Shown here piece by piece: positions 43,708 through 54,950 of a stretch of DNA of 64,000 nt. Position numbers and translations under genes: made by a program. Source of the stretch: Stenogyne calaminthoides. Lineage: Eukaryota; Streptophyta; Magnoliopsida; Lamiales; Lamiaceae. Under the pieces are notes generated by a model that had not been told where the DNA came from, made no database searches, and saw only the letters and a list, made by a program, of their open reading frames with translations. The DNA is taken from contig JBBCBC010000012.1 in assembly GCA_037126765.1 (NCBI GenBank), positions 14,632,001-14,696,000 of the forward strand, read 5' to 3'. Positions within the stretch are counted from its first letter, which is position 1; each line of letters begins with the position of its first letter.

Positions 43708-43999
43708 TCGGCCGAGCTCGTGTCTCGACCCAAACCCAGGCGTCTGCTGTTCACAAAGGAATTTGTTGATCTGTCGATTATCACCACTCCCATTGTCTGA
43801 TTTTGTGGATTTGAAAGTTAGGGTTGGGATTTAAATGGATTTTGAGATTTTGATTTCAGAGCTTGAAATAGACGGCGACCGCCGAAGAGAAGGTGGATGA
43901 GGAGACGGTGGCGGTGGGGGAGAGACGGAGAAGAAGCCGCCGGTTTTTGGGGAGAAGATGTACTATCTTTTTAAAAAAAATATATTTTTTAAAAAATTT

Positions 44000-44326
44000 T
44001 GGTTTATAATTTAATTTTAGGTTTATTTTTATTATTTTAATTGAGTTGACTTTTTTTTTAATTTTCAATTTTTTTTAATTGTATTTATTACACATTTAGG
44101 ATGCCACATGTACAAAACAATTTGACTCAGCAGTTTTCGTTAAAATTAGGGGCGCGTGGCTGAAACGCGCCTCAAAACGACGTCGTTTTGAGCATTTTGG
44201 TCGACCTCCAGCAGTTTGGGACGAAATCGGCACAAATTGAAAACATACGAGACTAAATTAAAACATGTGATACGGGACCTTTTCAATAAAGGTGCAAAAT
44301 TACGGGACCAAATTGATTTAAATCCC
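44000..44326 (-). repeat. Right terminal inverted repeat of the Pack-MULE
   Basis: It is the reverse complement counterpart of 42955-43290, with the palindrome copy at 44174-44189. It ends GATTTAAATCCC at 44326. Confidence 0.85.
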
Positions 44327-44562
44327 TTAATCTTGATTATAAAAACCTTAAATATATTGATGTAAAAATAATCTTCATGATGCGCCATAAAACAGAAGAA
44401 AACAAAAATGTTTTACTATTAAAATGTTATTGATTTATGATATATTCAATTTTTATGTATTTTTAATTGAGGACCACAAAATTCGTATAATTGAGGAACA
44501 CAAAATTCGTCCACAATTAGTGTTAGAATTGTTGGCAATTGAAATACATTTATTTTGTACAC

Positions 44563-44670
44563 ATGTTAAGTCAATTTGTATAATTAATGACACATATAAT
44601 TGATCCTTAAATTGTGTCTTTCACAATTGTGCTTATTTTTTTAATAATTAATTTTATTTGTTTATTTGTA
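44563..44670 (+). repeat. Direct repeat copy 2
   Basis: It repeats 42583-42690 at about 2.0 kb distance in the same orientation, outside the Pack-MULE. Confidence 0.75.
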
Positions 44671-44706
44671 ATAATTAATTATAATTTATTTTTTTCAAAT
44701 TTTACT

Positions 44707-44835
44707 CCTTATCCTATATCAATTATTCTATTTTTATGTATTCTTCATACTTCAATTCTAAAATTGAAATTGAAATTTATTCCTTATCGTATATCAATTA
44801 TTCTATTTTTATGTATTCTTCATACTTCAATCTAT
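44707..44835 (+). repeat. Tandem duplication, period 75 bp
   Basis: The phrase CCTTATCCTATATCAATTAT with the following ATTCTTCATACTTCAAT starts at 44707 and again at 44782, nearly identical. It is non-coding. Confidence 0.85.
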
Positions 44836-44847
44836 AATCTATTTATC

Positions 44848-46528
44848 TGTTGGTCCCGATTTTAGTGTCGAAAAACCCATTTTGTGCGTGCGGAAGCAAA
44901 ACATGACATGTGATGCATATAAAAACAGGGGTGAGGGAATGGTGATACCAAATGTTTCGCTTTTAAGAACGTGTGTGTTGATTTGCTTATAAACAAATGC
45001 ATATGGCAAGTAAGAACATAAAGCAGTAAAGAACACACGATTTTATAGTGGTTCAGACGAAAACCCGTCTTACGTCCACTCTTCCCTTAACACAGGGGAA
45101 CCTTAACCGAACTTGACATGCGGGACTTATATCCCTCACGGGATGGCCGAGATGTTTACCGATTTCGCACTCAAACGGGACTTATCACCCTCACGGGATT
45201 GCCTACCCTCCCTTGCGGGATTGCTAGATGTTTACCGAGTTCACACTCACCTACAAACTTATCCTATCAAACTGATTTGGGTAAGGTTTGTTTGGTTTCC
45301 AACTAGTTTGAGATTTTCCCTTACATTTATTTAGCCTCAATGCTAAGGATGGGAAAATCTCTCTAAGCTTAGGATATAACATTTGTGCTTAGATCTAAGG
45401 TAGAACACTCTTGAATATATGTGTGTATCTCTCGCTCTGTGTTCTATGGTGGAGATGCTCGATGATTTGGCTCTGTAGTTGTGTTGAATGCCTTAGCCGT
45501 GCTACGATCAAGCCATATTTCAGGACTCGCATCATCTGGCACACGACCTTGGTTGGGAACTACTGGAACCCATATCTTCTTAGCTCTGTAGCATCGATGG
45601 TGTTTTTCACACACTTTCCTCACGCATCCACACTTGATAATGAAGGAAGAACTTGTATTTATAGTGTGGATTTGAATGTTACCGTTGGAGAGAATCACAT
45701 TCAAATCCATACTACTCTGTGGCTTTTTGCAGCTTTTTCAGGCTTGTCATCTTCCTCTCATTGGTCCACGTCAGCTGAATCTAACGGCTATATTCTTCAG
45801 TTTTTTCTGAGTCTCTAACGGCTATATTCTTCAGGATCTTCTGAGTCTCAGGATCTTTAGTTCTATCTGAGCCTTCAGGTTCTTGAAGAACTTCTTGAGT
45901 CTCAGGTTCTTGATTCAATGAGACTTTTCTTGGCCCGGACCTTATACGTCAGCATCTTGACACTTTCGAAGCTTCTTGAGTTTAGCTCTTCTGAATTCAG
46001 ACATTCTGACCCTCAGGTCATATTGACTCAGGCTATCTGATTTCTTCTTTGCCTGATCTGATCAGCTCGACTGATCAGATCATTACTTCTTCAGATCAAC
46101 ATATCAAGATAGCATCAGGTCAGTACATCAGGTTAGCATATCAGTTTATCATATCTGATCTCGATCCGCGTCGATCTTGATCGATCTCATCCGCTTTCAT
46201 CTTCATATCTGATCTCGATCACGTCTGATCTTGATCAGTCTCATCTGCTCATCTTCTGATCTGCAACCTTCTCTTCTGATTTGCTGGCTTGAACTTTTCT
46301 TCACTTCTGATTTTGCACAACTCATCAGTTGACTCCAGAACTCATCTAACTCATCTGATCTCAATCAGTCTCGTCTGCAGCCTCGTCTGATCTCGATCTT
46401 CTTCTGATTTCGTGAGTTCCCCCTCAATTTGTTCTTTCGTTCCCCCTTAACTTGTTATCTGTAATAGCTTGAATAACACAAGTTAATAATGTTTTGGCAT
46501 AATTCATCAAAACTAAAATATCCCAACA
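44848..46528 (-). mobile_element. Solo LTR related to element A (family A2)
   Basis: On the minus strand it starts TGTTGGGATATTTTAG at 46528 and ends GGGACCAACA at 44848, 1681 bp. The flanking 5-mers TTATC (44843-44847) and CTATC (46529-46533) differ by one base. Internal phrases match the LTR of A (GGTTCCCCTGTGTTAAGGG, the Ser-rich GTCTGAACCACTATAAAA area). It closely matches the LTR fragment at 52296-52913. It includes AAGGGGGAAC runs and a TATA box (minus, 45655-45664) next to a 13-bp stem inverted repeat. No internal region is present. Confidence 0.88.
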
Positions 46529-49500
46529 CTATCTATAACTATATAATACACCTACGAATTTTCATATTAGTTTTTTCGCTCTTTTTTCTGGGCTATTGGA
46601 TCATCATCAATCGATCTCGGCCCTTCATTTTTTTCCCAATTTAATCATAGTAGTTTTGACAATTAAATTAATGATATTAAATTCGTCTTTATTACTTGCT
46701 TATTCCGATGGAAAATTTTTTGTTCTCCCACCTATTTAAAGAGAGGTTTAACACTCCAACTTTTTTAATCTCATTTGTAGTAGTTCATTTTATTTTTTGT
46801 GTATTAACAATTAGATTGTTTTACTCTTTTTTTAAGACAATTCTTAGTGAATTTGATGTAATGTTACGAATTTTATCAATTTGGTTTGTCCATCAAACAC
46901 TATGTTTAAGAAATCCCCTTGACGGAACGAAGATCATGGAAGATAAATGAGGATAACGGATAATTTTTTTGGTGATTATCTTTATAATGTTTTAAATTTC
47001 TTGATTTTCTGGTCGTTTAGACGTTAAGTTTTGCATTCGTTCTTTAGATTTTCTGGTAGCATCGACATTTAGTCTTGCATTCACTTGAGTTCTATTCAAT
47101 GTCGTCTTTGTTCAAGAAATAGTCAATTCTTTTCAGTTTTTTTCGTATATGATATTTCAAAGTTCTATCTACTATTGTGCAAGAGGATGATAATTGCTTG
47201 TGTCATATAATATAATAATATTAAACTTTGTCCCTACAACTCTCAATTATATATATGATGGTACTTATATTATTTTTCTGTCGATCATTTGCAAGGAATA
47301 TAATATTGAGCCTACTAAAATGAAACATCATTGGAATTATCTATATTTATTCGCTTTGTAATTGTAAGTAGTCAAGAACAATGTAAACTTTCCACAATGT
47401 TTTCATCATTTTCTTTAATGGATTATGGGTTATTCAATTATTTAAGAATTTATAAATGTAATATTTACTTTTCAGAAGCAACTCATTATGCAATGTATAA
47501 TTATTTTATGAAAATTGTATGTAGAATAATTCTTAAGAAGTTGTTGATGATTATTGATTGACTTCAATCAAGCAATTCATTTTGTTTGTGTATATGGTAA
47601 ATCTTATAATAATAAAGTAGTTAAGTTTTTTTAATTTTATATATTGTTCAAACTTATAGTATTATTTAGGTGATTAAATAATGTTAGAATTGTCATAGTT
47701 TAGATTGAATTGCTTTATTCTTTTCAACTTATAATATTAAATCTTATAATTATTTTTATTAAAAAAAGTTTTGTTTGATTATTGACTTTTCAGTGAATTA
47801 AAATAATATGTTATATTATAAAAATAACTATTCTGAGATTAATTATATTAAAGTCTAAGCTAATTTATTATAAATTCTATTATTTATGCCAAAATTGTAG
47901 TTAGTATAATATAATGTGTATGATTTTCAACTTTTTCTTCATTTAATTTCTTTATTAAAAGATGCCTTAATACTATTTTATACTAATTTAAGAGCCTAAT
48001 TGTTTATATAAATAATTTTAAATTACTACATTGTTTATATTATATGTTTGAGTTTTTAATTCTCTATCTTTTATGTTCATTTGTACTTTAAGAATTATCC
48101 AGTACATACGTAAAAGTTATTGGTAGTTCTTTTTTACTTTTTTAAAAGCATCTAAAATTATTATCATTTATTTGTCAATCCAAAGTAATTACTTCTCATT
48201 AATGTATGATTTCCTATAGATACGATTATAGTTTAATTTTTGCCTTAATATGCTTTTATTATTAATTTTTCATGTTTTAATATTTACATTAATTAATTAT
48301 TTTTATTATAGAAAATATAGTTCTATTCCTTCATGTGATTAGTCTCAATCCGTTAATATGAATTGTTGTTTTAAAAATTGCTCTCAATATAATACGAAAT
48401 TTGTATGTAGTGATTGAATAAATTGTTATAAATGTGGTGTACATTCTTAATAATTAAAAATAATTTTGATGTTACTTTTTTAATCGTGTACATTCTTAAG
48501 CGTGTAATTTAATTTAGGGATTTTTATATTTTCGATTTGACAGACATTACCGAGTTAGTCAAAATGGATGTAATGGCATTCTTTATCATTCGATTTCTTA
48601 CGTTGTCCAAGAATACCTATGTTTGACTTGCCTTCTAAATTGTTAAGTTTGTGTGATGATGATCCACACAATAATTGGATGATTCTTTGGAGAATTCGGA
48701 AAAAACATGGGGAGAAATGTATCACTAGCAAAATTTGATGAAAGTATATCCATTGTTGAGAACTCAAGATTTTGGAAGTCAAATCCTTATCTATATGAAA
48801 AATATTTTCACACAAAATTTCCACACAATATACGGACTCTTTTCAAGAATAGAATTGTGTTTTTTGCAAAATATATGAGAATATCTATCTATAAATATTT
48901 AATATATCTACGGATTACTTTTTCGTTTTCCCGCCTTTTTATTTCATCCATTGATCTTTATTTTTTTGACTAACATTGGCCCTGCATTTATTACATATTT
49001 GTGATCAATTAATTAATTAATTATTCTTACACATAAAATTAGCTTTTACCATGAATTATTTATTAATAAATCTGGATTGTCAATTTGTGACTATTACAAT
49101 CTTGGATATGAGAAACCACTCACACATGAAGTTTCAAAACCAATGGCCCATAAAGACCATGTAATATGCCATAAACCATATAAAATTTAATTCAATAAAA
49201 TCACCCTATGAAAGCATATCATTTAAACACCATGTAATATGCCATAAATCACATAAACTTTAATTCTACATATTAAACATTAGAAAAAAGGTTTATTTTT
49301 TAATTTTTAGCCACTAATTACTCCTAAATGATGGTCATGGAGACAAAATTTTATGCAGTAAATTTGTCTTAATACTTTCTCTACACCAATTTAAGAGAAA
49401 TACACACATCTACATAAATTGTTCAAATCCAACATAACAAAACACTTAAGAGCAGCATATGCTTTGACTTTTATATTTAATATTAATGTATTTTCTTCTA

Positions 49501-52295
49501 GCACGATCTTCAATGTTTAGTGATATAAACTGCACACCAGATTAGCCGCGTAGTTCAAGGATGCATTTGTTATTTAAGTCATCTCTTTATTTAGTGATAT
49601 AATATGTACAATAGTTTAGTGATATAATCCACAATCTCTACTTTTCCTTGCTCGCCGGTATCTCGGGCTCCGTGTTTCAAGTTCGTCAACTGTCTCACTT
49701 TTTATAATTTTGCTGATGATGTTGAATTATCTCTTCATGTAATTTTTTTTCAATTTGTTTATTTGATTATGATATTTCCAGTTTATTGGTTTATATTCAG
49801 TTATTGTTTCCGTTGAATTTGGGATTAAACTTCTGTCGCGTTTAGATTTTTCTGTGCAAACTTTTATAATTCATCTAGATTCTATTGCGTTGGCGTTCTT
49901 CCCGATTTTGCTTAAGAGCGTTTGAAGATCTTTTTACAGTTTCAGGCAACAGTCGCCAAATCTTTTGGAAGCATTGACGTGGTTATTCTATTTATTTGGG
50001 TCAACTTTGCTTGGGCATATACCTTAGTTTTTTCAGCCCACTTATTTTGATTTAAGCTTAAATTTGAGATTTATGATAGACGTTAAATGTAATTGAAAAA
50101 TTGTATAATAATTTAGTAATGTGAAACTGATAATGGCAATTTGTAGTATCTGTTTTGTCGTAGAATATCTTGGAGTGTAATACATTATTTTAGAATACGT
50201 ATATATAATTTTTTTGGTTAAACAGACGACTAAGGGAAATAAATTATTTACACGTTTTGAGATGTATTTTTTTTTTTTACCATTGTAATAGCACCCTGAT
50301 TATTGCATCTCATTTTTTTTTTCTAATTTATAGGCATATGTTGCTGAGTGGATTGTAAGTTTTCAAGCTAAGTAAGTGAGTTGACCTCTCAATTAATATT
50401 TTATAGTTAGATATGTTTAATAGCACATCCCTTTCAATTAAAATGATTTATTTGTATAACAATTAAGTTTTTTTTATTATTAATTATTATAAAATTATGC
50501 AGCAGATGTTCACGGAGTTCTTAATTATGATTTAATATATAATTCATGTAATATTATACATAAATAATATATTCAGCATATTGAAATAATATTTTAATAA
50601 TGTTAATACAACAAGTCTTGAACCAACATGATATATAATTGCATATACATTATTTTAAAAATACATTTAGTTTATAAATTAGAATAAGAAATGTAAATAT
50701 ATTGCACATATACAATATTAAAAAATGGTACAAAATGCTTTTTTTTTCCTTTAACTTTCACTAATTTTGATTTTAGTACGTTAACTTTTTTCAATTTTAG
50801 AAATAGACCCTTAAGTTTACCAAATTCAATCGTTTTATCATCGAACTAGCTAAAATAGGTTTAACAAATTCAACTTTTCCGTCCTTAATTTTAATTGGCT
50901 AAAAGGTCAACTAAATTTGGCCCTTAAATTTCATCCCTATTTTCCTATATATTGAGATTAATAATCAGGATTATAATAATCACAATTTTTTTAAAACTTT
51001 TTTGTTCTTTTTTTTTATTACCTAAAGAAAGCCATTTATGCATAAAATTTTAGTCACGTGCAAGTTCTTTGTGATAAGATGTCTATTTAAGAATTAAACA
51101 AAAAAATCAATCTGATTTTAGGTACTCAATGCTAATTACTTTGGTTCTGTCATGGAAAATGTTCATATTGTTTATCTTACTAAGTCTGCACATAAAGATA
51201 CTTTAAAAAAAATCTAAAATTAAAATTCTCGGGTTGGTAAAAATGAACAACACAAAAAAAATCGTATATTTATTTATATTTTAAATCTGCCTCTAAGATA
51301 AAAAAATGAGACTTCTACGTCTTGCAATTCATGACACTTGATTTTAACTCTTATTGAACAACCACATGTCTTGAAAGTTTCGACAAATCTATTTACAAGA
51401 TTTTTTAAAAGACAACGTCGCAACTTGAGATTTTTACTATACGATGAAATTATTTAAAATTATGTCAAATTTGAGAATCGATACACTTAATTTCTTCTTT
51501 GTACGTTTCTTTCTAATTTTTATAATCATGCATGTGTCTATTTGTATTTTCAATTTAAGTACATAAATTGATGTTTCATTTTTTTCGATTTTGTGGTTTA
51601 TTTGCCGCATGGATAGGGAGAATTTGGTCCTTTAGACACTAAGAAAATATTTAAGTGGCACTTGGTTGGTTGTGTCCATAAAAAAGAAAGACAATTGCAC
51701 GATTTGATCTCCAAAATGGATGTTGATTGGTGAGTCCGCAAGAGAACCCAACCCTTTACTAATTTTTAATTTGAAAGTATAAGGAAGTATCATTTCGATT
51801 TTTCAAAATTGGCGATCTTTTTTGTACAGTTAAGTTTATCAACATATGCAATTTTTTTTGTATACCTACTCTCTTTCATAACTTGGTAATTAGTCAGTTT
51901 TACAATAAAATATTCCAATTATCACAATAACCGCTAAATGGTTTTGATTTACAAGACTTTTTATTTTTCAAATCTCTGAAGATGATGCTCTCTTTTTGTA
52001 ACAATGTTTGCTTAGTATTTTCTAAAATCTCTAATAAAGTGGAAATTAGTGGATGAATAAATTTTAATTTTCATAATTAATTGTGTCTTTCTAAAATTGG
52101 TATTGTTTGATATTATCAAATTCTATTTCATCTGTATGGCTACAAAAGAAATAATTACACTAGGGAATTAAGATCTCGAACATCTTCAAATTCAAGATGT
52201 ATGATGCCACATCTTTATATTTTCTTGAATTTTATAAAAAAGATATTCTGAATAATTCTATTTTTAAATGGTGGCCTATTAGGATGTGGCTTTAG
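46529..52295. other. AT-rich DNA without recognised genes
   Basis: Both strands lack convincing coding sequence; the ORFs are short, low-complexity and AT-driven. Helitron-like 5' ends appear at 46532 and 48888, each preceded by A and followed by a 'CCATTGATC/GATC' phrase. A phrase about 50740-50940 (AACTTTCACTAATTTTGAT, AAATAGACCC, CAACTAAATTTGGCCC) resembles the ends of non-autonomous DNA elements in plants. A GC-richer island at 49640-49700 shows no recognised protein. No tRNA or rRNA gene is seen. Confidence 0.5.
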
Positions 52296-52913
52296 TGTTG
52301 GGATATTTTAGTTTTGATTATTTATGCCAAAACATTATATATTTGTCAACTTGTATTGTTTAAGTTCATTTCTACAGGTAACAAGTTGAGGGGGAAGTGA
52401 ACAAGTTGAGGGGGAACTGATCTGAAGTTTCCTGAGAAAATAGGCCTGAAGATAAGTGGCCTGAATGAAAAATAGGCCTGAGAAAAAGTGTTCGAATGGA
52501 AGAAGGTCAAGTCCAATATGCATGAATGAATGTCAGATTGGCTCGAACGAGGAATCTGAATCTTTGAAATTCGACGTCAATTGTTGGAATCGATCTTTGA
52601 AATGTGAAATCGATCTTTGAAATCTTTGAAAATCGATGTTGGAATGTTGAAATCGATCTTTGAAATGTGAAAACTCGATCTTTGAACTACATCAAAACTC
52701 GATGTCAAGTTGTTGAACCGGAGAGGAAGTCACCGAAACTCAAGGAAGAACGCTTGAAATCCTAAGAGGAAGTATGCCGATTTTGAAGGCCCGAATGCCG
52801 ACGTGGACCAATCAGAGAAAGGGCCAAAAAAGCCCCGACAAAAAAGCCGCAGAATTACAGAATAGTATGGATTTGAATGTGACTTTCTTCAACGGTAACA
52901 TTCAAATCCACAC
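52296..52913 (+). repeat. 5' portion of an A2-family LTR, interrupted by element D
   Basis: It starts TGTTGGGATATTTTAG and follows the A2 solo LTR (46528 downward) to the phrase ATTCAAATCCACAC at 52913, where element D begins. In the solo copy the next bases are TATAAATAC, the TATA box. The rest of this LTR and any element behind it lie outside the window. A 13-bp stem inverted repeat (52868-52880 with 52898-52910) lies at its end. Confidence 0.85.
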
Positions 52914-54870
52914 TGTTGGTCCCGGTGCAAACGAGTCTTACACGTGTATGGGGGGGAATACACGTGTTCAGTGTTTTTAAAACTTTTTTTTTCTCATCGA
53001 GGTCACTTGGGTCGATAATCCTCAAGATTAGGTCCCGAGAAGCACAAATCACTCGAGTCAAAGTCTCATCGAGACGGTGATCCCGAGATGCTTTCGTAAA
53101 CCTCCGATAATCCCAACCGAGTCCCGAAGTTTCAGAGATCCCGAGTTGCTTGGATCAGATAACTAACTTACTGAACCCTCAGAAGAGTAAGTTCAGTTTG
53201 GTAACTATCTGTTCTAGCTACTCAGATGTGCGGAATGGTTGGCTCTTTAGTTTATCCTCGTTTTAAAGCTTTGCTGAAAACCTTCCTTTAATGGAATAGT
53301 GATTAGGCTGTGATTCAATTACATGCAACTTCCAAATTGGATTGATTCCAACCGAAATATCGGTGAAAATATGCTTTCAAACTCGGTGATGCAACAAGGT
53401 TAAGCCACAGATAAAGAAAGCAATAAACAACACAAAGAATTATAGTGGTTCGAGACTCAAGCTCCTATGTCCACTCTCTCTGATCCTCAGAGAAATTCAC
53501 TAATCACTTCTGAGCTTTCTGACTACCTCGAGTAGTTTACTTACTCAACTCGCCCCCGAGCTTTTCGACTACTCCACGAGTTTACTTACTCAACCCGACC
53601 TTGAGCTTTACGACTACCTCCGTAGTTTACTTACTCAAACACAAACAAGCTTTTCGGACTACCTCAGTAGCTTACTAACTTCTCCTCTAGAGCTTTTCGA
53701 CTACTCCACGTAGTTTACTAACTCTTTACAACTCTTCTCACCAACAAACACACTCCAACTACCTTCTCAAGGGTTTGGGGTTTCTGGTTGGTTTCCAACT
53801 AGGATGAGATATCCTTTACAATGAAGTACAATGCAAAGGCTAGGATATCTCGACTAAGCTTTGAATATATCTTATCAAACTAGGCTTAGTTTAGTGAGCT
53901 CTCTTCAATATAAAAGCACTTGGGAAATTCTAAGTTTTTCGAAAGTGCTTTAACTTTTCTTGATAATAAGTTTGAGCTTCTTGAGTTGCTTATAAATTTC
54001 CGTAACCTTACAATGTAGAGGGTCACTAGTATTTATAGGAATATACCAAGGTCACTCTTGAAAAACTATCCGTTGGAGAGATAGCTTCGTGAGTTTCCTC
54101 TTATGGTGTGTGAGGAACGGCTATCTTTAGGGTTTGAAACTCCCTAACACGTTTTAGGAAATAGCCTTTCATGTAGCGGTCTTCACTTTTTTGCGATGCG
54201 GAACTTTTGTACATCGACATCTTTTTCGGGTGACACATCCTTTGTCGATTGTCGATATAGTGCGATGTTGTCTTCCTCTTTTTGACTTTTGTCTCGGTTA
54301 AAGGTAGACACCTTCAACGGCTCTTTTGGTTACAAACTCTGAGTTGATATAACCTTAACAACACTTTGTCTTAGTTCCTTTTGTTTGCATGAAATGTCTT
54401 GGGCAATATCTATTTTTCTAAGGAATCGCGATCTTACCGATATTGCATCCTTGAGATAGATATTTTCGATTGCCTCGGAACATTGGGTTTATCTTGAGCA
54501 TTGATACATTCTTGAGTCTTGATAATTCTTTGTGCCTTGATATTCTTGATCTTGATTCTTGATCTTACATCTTACGTGTCTTGAGTCTTACGAGTCTTGG
54601 GTCTTGAGTCTTGGCGTCTTACGAGTCTTACGAGTCTTCGAGTCTTCACAGATATCTTGGTGATATCTTGATCTTCATCTTTGAGTCTTGATTCCTCGAT
54701 TTCATCCGAGTCTTGATATCTCGGTTTCACCTTTGAGTCTTGATATCTCGATTTCTGTTTGAGTCTTGATATCTCGGTTTCCTTTGAGTCTTGATATCTC
54801 GGTTTCTGCTTTGAATCTTGATTCTCGATTTCTTCTTGAGTCTTGGCTTTTAGTTTCATACTTAGAAACC
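52914..54870 (-). repeat. 3' LTR of element D (inner edge uncertain)
   Basis: 52914-53470 matches 63460-64000 closely. It contains, read on the plus strand, degenerate about 45-bp units with AGCTTTTCGACTACCTC (53510-53720), a TATA box (minus, 54030-54037) and a GAGTCTTGATATCTCGGTTT array (54560-54840). The usual TGTTGGGAG start is not found. Matching to B's LTR fades near 54860-54950, so the LTR start seems deleted. Confidence 0.8.
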
Positions 54871-54950
54871 TTAGCTTCGCTTGCTTTCGGGTTGAACAAT
54901 GCCCAAGGCTTTCCTTTTCATAAGCGATTGGCGGCTGGCTTGTTCCAACC

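Larger units (their letters stand above)
42955..44326 (+). mobile_element. Pack-MULE (Mutator-like element carrying gene fragments)
   Basis: The 1372-bp element has long terminal inverted repeats (GGGATTTAAATCAATTTGGT at the left end, its reverse complement at the right end). It is flanked by a perfect 10-bp duplication TTAATCTTGA at 42945-42954 and 44327-44336. TIRs of this length and 8-11-bp duplications fit Mutator-like elements. The interior carries no transposase. It carries a GC-rich fragment of a HOP/STI1 gene and a second GC-rich stretch of unknown origin (43860-43950). Capture of host gene pieces inside MULE TIRs defines a Pack-MULE. Confidence 0.9.

Noticed and set aside
43607..43834. 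75-codon plus-strand ORF as a gene
   Set aside because: It is the shifted frame of the captured HOP fragment in the Pack-MULE; the HOP signatures lie in the other frames on either side.
46696..47561. Hydrophobic ORFs as small membrane proteins
   Set aside because: They are Phe/Ile/Leu-rich only because the DNA is very AT-rich; no start context, homology or conservation is visible.
48555..48973. Gene candidates on both strands near a possible Helitron end
   Set aside because: Overlapping frames on both strands have similar length and no recognised motif; I cannot support a coding call.
54572..54899. Lys/Ser/Asp-rich repetitive protein on the minus strand
   Set aside because: It is translation of the GAGTCTTGATATC tandem array in the LTR of D, not a gene.
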